Source: Pachyseris speciosa
Taxonomy: Eukaryota > Cnidaria > Anthozoa > Scleractinia > Pachyseridae
Assembly (NCBI GenBank): GCA_016490735.1
Contig: JAEMWC010000396.1
Location: forward strand, 530,001 to 594,000
Direction of reading: 5' to 3'
Length of the DNA stretch: 64,000 bases
Each line of letters begins with the position of its first letter. Position 1 is the first letter of the stretch. The translations under genes were made by a program, and so were the position numbers. This document shows positions 13,401 to 25,400 of the stretch, in pieces. Under the pieces are notes generated by a model. The model saw only the letters and a program-made list of their open reading frames with translations, did not search any database and was not told the origin of the DNA.

Positions 13401-16400
13401 TCGTGGGACTAGTCCCTGCGACCAGTCCCTTTGTGTAAACTCTTCAGGGGACTAGTTGCAGGGACTAGTCGCAGGGACTAGTCCCCTCGTGTGTGCCGAC
13501 CTTAACACTTTTCATCGACAAAAAGAACAAGAGAAGGTGCTTTTAATAAAAATAATTTGATTTTAAAATGTTCAAAATGCACAATACATTGATTAGTATC
13601 GTTGTGGTGTGATTGAAAGCCGTGTGCTTTAAAGGAATCAGGTAGCTTATTAAAAGCAAAACCAAAGTATTAAAATGCTGCCCTAGAATAAACTTCATGG
13701 GCTTGATTACTGCAAAACTCAGTCATCATATAATTTGTTGACCATATTATTACCCAAGCGACTTCAACCTTTGTCAAAATTTTCTACCAAACTTTTTTCC
13801 ATTCCGTATTCCGGGTTTCATATTTCATATTCTGGATTCCGGATTCCATGTTTTAGGTAAACTCATTCTGGGTTCTACAACATAAATAGCCCTGAAATAG
13901 TTTTTGATTTTATGAGACATTTTGATATCAATCTTGTCACGGAGTCTGGCTGTATATCGTAGTAAAAGTTGTTCTACATTTTGAAGTTAGACACTGAATT
14001 AATTACATGATTCAGTTGTCATTTCTGTTGGGCATTTAACCTAAACGAAAGGCTTTACAAGCTACATCCAGGAGAAGTTTTACTATTTCGTTTCTAAATT
14101 GTGCTCGTGTTTCTATCGGGGTAACAGCTTTCGTTACAGCGAGATTTCACTGTATATTTTGCTATATGCATGAATGAGTTGGCTCATAGGAGCCTTTGAT
14201 TTTTGTTTTTACATTAATTTCTTCATAACACGTCCAGAGAGTTGCGTCTGCACACACTTGTGACATTATCACTCCACAATGCATGCATACAACATAGGGC
14301 ATGTGCATCCATAGAGATAGAATACACTTGATTCGATCAACCATAGTGCAATGTAATTCTTTGAACATTTTATTATGGAAGATAATGCCATATTGCTTGT
14401 AGCTACAGATTCTGGAGTTACTCACCAAAGGACCTCTCTTTTCGTAAACTGCTTCTAGATGCATTACCCTTCTGAAGCTTGGGTGGCTATATAAAATAAA
14501 TGCAAATGGTTAAAGGTCCTGAACCCTGCAACACAAATTTTGTTCTTCCAAATCTTCATTTTCATTGATCATCTTGCAACAAGACCAGGAAATTAATGAC
14601 AATTTTGAGCTCCTTCTTGAAAATCTGGGGCTTGGAGACTATGCTCAACTATAAAACAAGTTAGCGCTGCACATGTACCTTGGAAGTTGATTTATTTCCA
14701 AATAGCATGCTTAATCGGCGAAGACCCTTTCCACCAGCTTCAGGTTTTTCCTAAAATAAATGAAAATAAGTTAACAGGGAAAGGTTCTGAAGTTAACAAT
14801 GCTCAACAAAAAATAAATAAGTGTAAATTGACCACCATACAGGGATTCAAAAAGCTGATGTTTCGAGCATTAGCCCTTCATCAGAGCGAATGGTGAGGTT
14901 TTACATTATCAGCTCCATCGATAAACCAAAAAAATGCTCAGCAAAGGTTGTCGCCTGAGAAGAACACAGAAATCAGAAAAAAAGGTGACAAAGCTGTAAA
15001 CTGTCATGACTACCTGTATATAAATGCCAAAGAGTGGCCCCTTGTACTAGATTATTGGTACCCTGTGTTACTGGGCTCATAAAGCATCAGTCATGTGTCC
15101 TAGTGTTAGCAGATGTTAACTTTATCTCTCGTATACCCAAATTTTCCAACCTTGTTATCCATATGTGGTGAAATTTTATCGCTGACTAATGACCTATAAG
15201 CTTAAGAGCAACACCACTACAATTATTATCTTAATATGAGACGCATTCTACATGAAGGCTGTGAATTAAGTGATAAGATCGAAAATTGCACCTTTACATT
15301 TGGCAATGAATAATACTATCCTCACCTTTTCCATTTCCTCTGAATCATCAGCACTTTCTGGGCCACTAGAATATAACAATACTTGTGAGTAATGTACTGT
15401 TCAGTTGGCTAAAGTTGAGTTATTCTTTCCCTTTGCTTGTTATAAAAGTCAATATTAACAAAACAAGAACTTGAAAATCTATAAAATCCACTAACAAATG
15501 AAGGCCTTCCCGCATCCTGAGACCTTCAATTTACCTTCACTGTTCTTTCCTGGCCTGATAATATGCTGCTAACAGTATACTTCCCTCTCTGGACACTACT
15601 GAAATCCCATGTTGGGATAGAAGTCGCCAAAAGTCAGACAAAAATTTTAAGTTATCTTTCCAATTTCTACTCCAAAAGTTTAACACTGGCCATAAATATC
15701 CTTTTTATGTATCAAAGTTCAGTTGACGAGTTTAGGCAATGATTATGTTTAGACAATGATTATGTTTAGACTATAACTGAATTGAATTTCAGTCATGATT
15801 CACCTTGAATGGCCCTGCTAATATCTAGATATTTACTTCTGACCATATCTGCATATCTCGCTCTCAGAGTGCTTTTGAATTTCAATATATTATAGGTCCA
15901 CAAGTCAGATAAAAAAGTGTAAGCTAATCTTATTTCACACTTGTCTTCTTCCTTCCTTTGTTGAATGCAGGCCTTTAAAATATCACAAAATAAGTGCTGA
16001 ACTTCATTTCTGATACCATAACCAATCTGTGTGCCAAAAGTAGAGAAAATTTAGAGAATTTGGATTTTAAGGTCAAAAAGTGATATATGCCCCTTTGGGG
16101 GGAAGCCCTTCAAATGTTGATCCACTCTAACAACTTACTTTTCACGGTCCAGAAACTCTGTAAGTGACAATCTGTCTTGAACTTTGTCTTGTGACTCCCT
16201 GTGGTGATAAAAGACTTTTGCATTACTGTGCGAATCCAAAAACTGTGAATACTTTTATTCAAGAAACAGATAAAAATACTGCCAAGACATCCTATCTGAA
16301 TATGTTTGTAAAAATTCCTACAGATTGAGTTTCCATTCAGTAGTTACTACCAATAATAAATCTGATAGCAACAGTTGATCTGTTTTCACTGTGAGTACAC

Positions 16401-19400
16401 TGCAATTAATGTTGATTGTTCCAAACCCTGAAAACTGTACTGATCCATATAAATGGAGCTCAAACTTTTAATGCACTTCCTCCAACACTAGGGCAAATCT
16501 CGAATTTCAAGGAGTTTAAGACCAAAGTTAAGCACCATTTTAAGCAGTATTAATAGATACACACCTATTTTCAATTTTGTAACCTTCGTATTTATTATTG
16601 TGTAGATTACTATATTCTGTTTTGTTTTTTTCAGGGCTCCATTTAAACTAGTCCTGGCTAAATTGCACGTTCTTGTTAAAATATTGAGTTAGATAAATAA
16701 ATTACATCATCTTAGGCAAAATCATGGGAGGCCAAAATTCTGAATACATGTTAACTTAAGTCAAGGGAAGGGGGATCTAAACCTAATCATAAGAGTGGAT
16801 ACTAAGCAGGGAATCTGTGAATTTGTGGACCACTCCTCATAAGATGCTTATTGGAAAAGGGTGCTTACAACACTGAAATCATATGCGCTTTTCAGTGCAG
16901 TGGGCCCTCTAGCCTGCGTAGCTGGCGGTTTGTTGGGGAGCACGCAAGTGAGCGGCAAAGCCGTGAGGAGAAAAACCACCTGCCCAGATTGGGGGCCTTT
17001 TTTAATGCTGCCCCCAAATTCACAATTTGACAACCTGTTGACATCTTTTGACGATCCAATAATCAAAACAGTTAATCAATGTGATTTCCTGAGTTTTTCA
17101 ATGGCGGCAAAAGCCGGCAAAACTCCGAAAAAGCCTTCCAAGGGAGAAAAGGTTTCCAATCCTCAAAGAAGTGTCAACGATAATTGCAGATTAAGCTGTT
17201 GCCAGCTGAAGATTAAGAAGACTTCGTCTTTCTCAACCCAAACATTTGTTAAGATTTCAAAGATTTCCCGTCATCGGAGATAAGATAATATTTGTCTTGC
17301 TGAAAAAAAATATAACTCGCAATCTATTTCTATTCTTGCAATAATTTTGGTCTCGATGGAAAGCTAAATCTTTGCAGTTTGTGTTTTTTGTATTCCGCTT
17401 GGATGAAACATGGAAAAAAAATTCTGTGTATGAGTAAAACAATGCTTTGAGTGACCGATGTCCCACAGAATAAACAAACACCGATGCTCGGTTTTTGAAA
17501 AATTCTAACTCTCGTTAGTTTTGTTGTAAAGCCATAATTTTGGTCTCCATGGAAAGCTAAAAACATGTAGGTTTAAGATTTTGTTATTGGTGCTCACAAA
17601 ATCCATTCAAGAAGTTGAAAATTGGTTTTCCGTCAATGAATAAAATTGCGTTATCAAGTTGTCCCTTTTCCTGTCAATGCAGTCAATTAACGGAATATTT
17701 GTGTTGCTGAAAAAATTATAACTCGAGTTCTATTTGTATTCTTGCAATAATTTTGGTCTCTATGGAAAGCTATAGCTTTGTATTTCCTGGGTTTTTTTTT
17801 TTTTTTTTTTTTTTGCCTTTCGCTTGGACAAAAATGTTCACAGAACATGAAATGATTTTTTTTCCATGTACACCATTGCTGTCTGCTCCAGCACTGTTTC
17901 TGCAGGGCAGTGGAGGAATTGCAGTGGATCATAAATCCAGGTAAATCGTGCACCAAATTTACCGTTTCACTTCAGGCAACAGCTCCATTACAGTGTAGTT
18001 AAGGGACATTTCCAAAATCTGGTCTTCAATAATGCTCTTTAACGGCGATATTATAATAACGCGCGTTTAGTCGAGGACAATATTTCTTTGGTGATTGCAT
18101 ACATTGTAAAGATCATGCTCTTGCCAAAGCCCATGGGCAAACTGGCCATCACGTCTCTCCCATGAAGCAAATTCTTTACTGCCGTTTGTTGCTCATCTTT
18201 CAGAACAATTTCTTGATCTTCTTGTCGAATGTTGAGGCTTGATAAGGCGCTTGCTAATACTTCCTCTGACATTTTGTTTTGACTCCCTTGGAGCTCTCCC
18301 TTGGGAGATTAACAAAATGCTTGATTGACGTTTATAGATTCTGATCCAATCAAAACGCTCCGTACACCAGCGTACTGACTACTTGAAAAGGCCCCCAATC
18401 TGGGCAGGCAGTTTTTCATTGCCCTCCGCCCCATTCTGCCACTCGCTCATGCGCTCCCTGACAAAACCACCAGCTACGCAGGCTATGGGCCCTCTGAGAT
18501 AAGGAGAGACACTTATTGCAAACAGGTTGCTTATAAACACTCACCAAAATGTCCGCCCTAATTATTTTAAGAGGGAATTATAACTATGTGGAAGGCACTG
18601 AATGGAATAATTAATAATATCAAAACACTTTCTTTTTAAATCATTCACCTGCTCTTTACTTATTGATGATACTTTTAGTTTAACAATTTACTGTTTTATA
18701 CACTGTACATTACCTTATGGTTGAAAGGGCATGTAAGGAATACCACTTCTTTGCCGCTTTAGTGTTTAAGTGCAGTTGACTTCTTTTTTGACTGCACAGA
18801 ATATTAAATAAATGGCAAAACAAAACAATGTACTGGTTATACTGGTTTAACTGCGATTCTTAAATTTAAAATTACTACACGTACATGGTGAAAAATGGTC
18901 AAACCTCAAATTTTCTTAATTTTAATACACCTGGGTTGGTACTGGTACACTCTTATATTATCTTGTTGTGAATAAAACAATCAAACTTTGAAGTGGCTTC
19001 TTCTAAAGAATTTTCTATAAAAAACAAGTTAGTCCTTGACTAGACTTGTGCATTTTTTCTTTATTTTTATTTTATTTTTATGACAGTCATGAGTTTAATT
19101 TTATTTTATTTTACATCAAAAACATCCACCTTTAGATTGCCCTTTTTGAAAAGAGGTCAAAGAACATAACTTGTAATTAAACTTTTTTTCTCTTGTAGAA
19201 GCACTTTTCATTTAGACGACAAACAAACATTAGTTTAACAAATAATTACATCCACATGATATACGTGTACCAATCAATTGGCTCTGACAAAACTACACAT
19301 TTAACCATTTACAGTGTAACAATAGTCCAGTTTCAAGTTCACCATGACCGCTGAATAAAAGCACTGAGAACACAGTTGCACAGGGTTAGCCTTGACCTAA

Positions 19401-22400
19401 AGTAAAATATTCACAAATACCAGCGGAAAGGTGCCACAAATTTGAAATTGAACAATAGACAGAGCTGTAAACAGGTCATCTTCTCACTGGAATTTGTGAA
19501 TATATTCACTTCAGACGGAGGCTAACCCTATACAGCTGCGTTCTCAGTGCCTTTATTCAGTGGTCAAGGCAAACTCAAAACTGGACTATTAAGAGATTAC
19601 ATAATAATACGTGTAACTAGGTTTAAGTTAGAACAACTCACTCATCATTGAGAAAGTCCAATAATGACATCTGCGTCTCTGCCTTTGACAGAGTTTTTTT
19701 CTGGACCTCAGGGCTAAATTGAGAACTGCACATGTAAGGTATGATTCACTTCATGAATGGAAAATTAAGTTTAGACAACCCCAATGTAAGGGTTCTTGTT
19801 AAGCGCTGGTAACAGGTTATTCTTACTGGCTTTTCAAGCACATTTTACCAGCTATGTTGATGCAATTCAAGTAATAATGAACCATGATGTGTACCGGACT
19901 TTGTTACTTTGTTACCTGGTATTGTTGTCTTTTATCCTCCCATTCAAAATCTTAACAAGAACCCTGCAGTGACTGACTCGTACATGACAAAATTAACTTC
20001 AAGAAGTGCAAATAAGAAGGGATAACAGACACCAAGCACTTCACAAAAGTATGAGAGTGCCTTGTTGATTCACTTAAAGGTCAAATGAACCAAAATTTCG
20101 AAACCTTTTCTTGGTGTCATTTCAAAGTGAAAGAACACTAAAAAGGACTACTTGAATACAAAATCACGTAGAAATTATTGTCCTATCTGAGCTTTTAAGG
20201 CGGAGTAAAACAATTGGGAGTACGGAAATATCCGAAGAACAAACAAAGACGTTTCTGAAATGGCCGCGCGCTTAACATGGAAGGAATGGAAACAAGCATG
20301 TGTTGTTGTGACGTCACTATTGCCGAGTTGATGAGGAGCTCGATCAATGCTGTAAGTATTCTTTGTCATCTTTCGAAAAGTTCTTTGTTTTAAACTTTCG
20401 TTCACTCTTCAAAAAAGGCCGAGGAAGTCAAACATGTGGTTTTTAACATAGAGCCATATGCTGGAACCTGCGATGACTCTTCCGACTGCAAAGAATATGA
20501 TGTAAACAAGGACCGAGTCGGTCAAGTGGATTGGTGAGCATTTGTTTACTCAATATACTGTAAAAGGTCGCCGTAGAAAGGTCAATAAATACATTGGAAT
20601 CGCCCTTGAAGCATTTGCTTTGTTCTCTGTGGTGTTTAATAATACTGTATTTTCGATGTATACTATGAAGCCATACTTCCATGCGCTGCTGTTGTTTTGA
20701 TCCACGTTTCTCCTTTATTAATATTCACCATACTATGAAAAGGTCGCGATAGAATTACAACTGCATGCTGTTCAGTTTCATTTCACGCATTTTATGTGTA
20801 TTTTTTATACATTTTCACTGTTTATTGTTATGCAATACCATAATTTCCATGCAGCTGTTTTTGTGAGTCCGTTTTCATTCCGATGACACTGCGTGAACAA
20901 TCCCAAAAGCTAGATAACATGTACAGTCATTGTAAGGGGGTATCCGTGTAATTGACAAAATGCAAGTAATTAAGTCTTATATGCTTTTTTAATAAAATGT
21001 TTACTTCTCTTTACAATCTTGACTTGCACTTAAAATGCAGGTGCATTTGTGGAAACTACATGTACCCATGCAAACTGGGCAGGAAAGTGTCTGCTGTCGT
21101 GAAATCTCAAAGTTATCTGATAAGATACCACATTCCATGTCCTGTATTACTGACAATGAGAATTTTACTACTGTGTGCACAAATGCAGCTGTTATCTAGA
21201 TAACTTATAACCAGTATCTAAAGAATGAAGGCCTGATTTATAATGAGCCACTACATGGGTATGTATATGTATGTTTGTAAACACTGTCATATTTTTGGTC
21301 AGCCCATCACCAACATAAGTATGTGTGTCTGGAAAAGGTTTCTGATTGTGGGATTGTTGTAAGGAGTTCACCTACAGTTGGTTTATGTCAGTATCGAAAT
21401 GGCCAGGGAAAAGAGCATAGTCATAATTTGGTCTAGAAATGAGCAAGCTTGTGAATGGGTGGGCTGCACACTGATGCTAAACAACAACCTCCCTGAAAGT
21501 TTTCCATTTGGTATATATTCTGTATCATTACACTACTTGCAATAACTTGCATGATGTACATTTAACATAATTCATTGTCGGCCCATAAACTCCATCCAAT
21601 CTAGATGTGGTTACTTGTACCATTTGTACAGATACATGTATTTATCATACCACCAAATCTGCTGCCAAAACAAATCAAGCATTCCTTTAGGATAAAAACA
21701 CTTAGATGATAAATTATTATGTCCTTTGACTGTAAAATGAAATAATTATATATAGTTCCAGAGGGTTTATAATTCATGCCGCTAAGAATTTTATGAACCA
21801 AATGAGGAAAAAGGTTGTGAAAATTTTGTCACCCAAGGTTTCAGAGTATGGTACATATAGATTGAGTATGTTTTTCCTCTTTTCTGTCAGTACATACAGA
21901 TATGTTGCCGAAAGGCAATATACCTATTGGATACATGAGAAGCTGTCATCTTGTTTGGTACAAAAAATAGAGAGTGCTTTCCACGCAAAAGTACCATAGT
22001 TTTTCGGTTATAAGGTGCACTCAGCTATAAAATGCACCCCCAACTCAGCAACACTTGGTAAAAAGACACACGATAAACTGAAAGTGACATCAGAAGGAAA
22101 TACATGTGGAGCGACAACGAAGTTGAAGTAAACAAGAACAAAAAACGTGCATAAATAAACAGCCAAAAAAGTAGAGGGAACACATTTTATCAAGTTTACT
22201 TACTTGTGACCTACAAAATAACCAAATGTTTGTAAACAAAGCAAGAACGTTGCATCCTGATTCGATTCGAGCGAAATTGTCACATGCGCGGGCAAATAAA
22301 ACTAAAGCTGATTCACCTTGATTATTCAGTAGCTTAAACTGTCAAACACTAGCGACAAGAACGCTCGAGGTAACTGACCACAAATGTCAGTGCACAAAAA

Positions 22401-25400
22401 TGGATGGATGGACGAAGGTTTGCTTAATTTCTTTAAAAAAATCAGTTTACATTTCTCCCAATATAAAGGAGGTGTTTGCGATTTTAGCACTATAACTTAA
22501 GTATCACATTACAGAGCACCTATAGACGGCTTTGTTTTGAAAATACTCACAATGCTCTTCTATCTCGCATTACCAGTTTTGAACAAGTTGAATTGAAGCT
22601 CTGCTTTCTGATATCATAAACTAAGGCGACAAAATTAATTATCAGTTTGGAGCAACTGCCTAGCTTTCGGCTAATAAATCTGAGACAACTTGTTCCCGTG
22701 AAGTCAGTCAAATTCCCGTCTAGGTTGGCATATGAAGAGGACACACTGTTACTCCACTTTCTAGGATATTATTATCCAACCACTAAGATCATCCTCCTTG
22801 AATGTAAACAAGCGCTTACTTTGCCGAAAGGATGCGAAGTGAAAGGCTCTGGTCAAATATATTTACGGCTACTGTACATACGTAAATTCTATTTGAACGC
22901 CACTGATAAGAATATCTGTTCAATGGTTTGCACCTGTGGACGTCTCAGCTCTTCACATCCCAGCAAATGTAATATAAGATCGAATTATCAGAGAGAGCAA
23001 AAGGATCACTCTACTTCCAGCTATTTCAAACAAGATGAAAAGTGCCTGCTTCTAACTTACTGCGTTTTGCACATGATGAACGAATAGATTAGGAATTGCC
23101 GCTTGAAGTCGTCCCATTATTTGGCAGGCTAGAATTGTTGTTGGTGTTACTTCTTTTCTGGCTAATTTTTGTTTCGGATTCCACGTTTTTATTCTTTAAA
23201 AATGTTGGTACGGCATCATCTTTCAAGTCAGTCTTCGTGGCTTGAAAGCTGGAACTAGCGAACTCCTTGCCACGAGATTTTGTTTGAAGCTGTGTGGTGT
23301 GAAATGTAAAATGGTCTGCACAAGCGATTCCCTCTTCAGTCTTTTGAGCCATTCCTTCCATAGTTTTGGGTCATGTGGAAACTTGAAAGTACTTACTTTA
23401 CACTTGGAATTGTTGCTACAGTTTATTGCAGCACAAGACACAATGCTTTCCTCTAAAAAAACGACACTGATTTCAAGACTCACTTGTAGGTTTTAATGTG
23501 CCTGCAATTTTTCAGCTCGCCAACAATGATGTCACAACTATTAGTTCCGAGAAATTCCTGACAATTGACCCGACCGCTCTACGAATACAAAAGCCAAAAC
23601 AAAGCACTTTTCAGCATCCAATATCTCTGGGATACAATACCCAATCACCCGGAAACTCCAGAATATGTTTATTTTTTACTTAAGCTACAAAATTCAATGA
23701 AAATTGACTTAAGAAAAACTCATTGAAATTTCGGTTCATTTGACCTTTAAGAATCCAGGAATTCTTGAGGACACGAGAGTTCTATATGCCCAAGAAACAC
23801 AAGCCAAAGGCAAGTGCTCTTGCCTGAACATTGGTAAAACCTCATAGAACATAACAAAGAAAAGTCTAAGCCTGCAAGAAGCCTTTAGAAAGGCCGATAG
23901 GGTCCACAGTTGCCCCCAGGCAAAGGAGAGGTAGGTCAAAGAGGGTTTTTGGGAAAGAATGGGACAAGGCATGATGGATGAGCTGGAATGTGGCCATAAC
24001 TCAGCGGACAAGACAAGACAGGGTGGGTTAAATGGAAAGACATTGTGATGGCAATATGCACCTTTTGAAATAATTAATAATCAACTTGATTCAACCAATA
24101 GCTAACATTTCACATAAAAATAATACAATCATAAAAAACCTACCCAGTCTTTTGTTCATCCACAGGGTTTCCATCATCTCCAAGCTTGAGATCTGCCAGA
24201 CAGCTATATGAGTATGACTTGGTATGAAGATTACTTTTGTTTGGATTTAATAGTCCATTGTCTGGACCATTCAGTTTGACATCAATATCATTGAGAGATG
24301 TCAACGACACATTGCTAGAAGACTTTGTTTTGTCACTAGCTTTCTTTATAGAATCTAAAATGTCAACAAGTTTGTTCCCTTCTTCCTTTGGCGACTCAAG
24401 TCTATCAAGGTTTAAAGACACAGGTCTTTTGCCCTTAAGACCTCCGAGCCTGTTGCGAGGTTTAACCTTGACAGGTTTTTCTTCACTCTCAATTCCCTTT
24501 GTCAAATCATCAAGGCTTGAGCTAACTCTCTTATGTAGTTCTGGCCTTCCTTCATCACGTCTTCCCCAACTATTTGTCCGCCGTACAGCATCACTTTTAT
24601 TGTTAACAGAAAGAAGTTTATCTTTTGTAGTCATGGATGAATCTTCCTGTCTGTTTGTTACTCCTTTCATTTTTTCTGTAATATTGTCTTTAGTTGAAGA
24701 AGTTCTTAGTTTATCCGTTGCCGGGAGTTTTTTTGTCTCTTTCCGCTCGACTGTACCATTCATAACTGGTTTCTCTTCTTTGGGTTTTCCCCCTGCAGGT
24801 GTACAACAAAATGTCAATATTAACCCATTGACTACCAGCCATTTTTACATTTTCAGAGTAATTTTCCACCTATAAACGATCCATAGCATTTTGACTCTTT
24901 ATTTGAATCTACCATGGAAAAGTGGTGCTGTCCTAAGGCACTGAAGGCAGGGTTCGTACTCTTTATTGGACTAAAAATTCAAGGACTTTTCAAGGACATT
25001 CCAGGGCTCAATTCCAATTTTTCAAGCACTCCATCCAGTAAAAAATACCATTAGAATGTGACACAAGATGATCCGATTTAAGGGATAACTGCCAGATTTG
25101 TTCAAGTCTAAGTCTTTTCTAGTTCTTCCACTAAGTGGAAACAGTCAAACAGCAAATTTCAAGGTTTTTCAAGGACCCAATGTACTTTTCATGGACTTTC
25201 AAGGCCTTGAATTTTGATTTTCAAATTCAAGGACTTTCAAGGACTTTCAAGGTGCGTGCGAACCATGTGAAGGCTCAAGGTTTCTGTAAATGTCATTCTG
25301 ACATAGCTATTTTTCATCCGTGGAGCTACAAGAACAGCCCAAGTTCAGTTTGCTTGCGACTTTTGCTAGTAAGTTTACAGCCATTTTTCATCTTTAGTGG

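Larger units (their letters stand above)
16910..18485. mobile_element. Mutator-like (MULE) element with captured coding pieces
   Basis: TIRs of about 100 bases start TAGCCTGCGTAGCTGG. The inner part of both arms shares CTGCCCAGATTGGGGGCC. A perfect 9-bp duplication, TGGGCCCTC, flanks the element (16,901-16,909 and 18,486-18,494), the length typical of Mutator-type elements. The interior holds a minus-strand RecQ-like N-terminal fragment and, on the plus strand, a reading frame starting MAAKAGKTPKKPSKGEK with Cys-rich NCRLSCCQLKIK. No transposase is seen, so the copy is non-autonomous. It lies in intron 13. Confidence 0.85.

Noticed and set aside
22647..23087. 146-codon plus-strand frame inside the Kolobok-like element
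   Set aside because: It runs opposite to the THAP fragment and has no family resemblance or coding bias.
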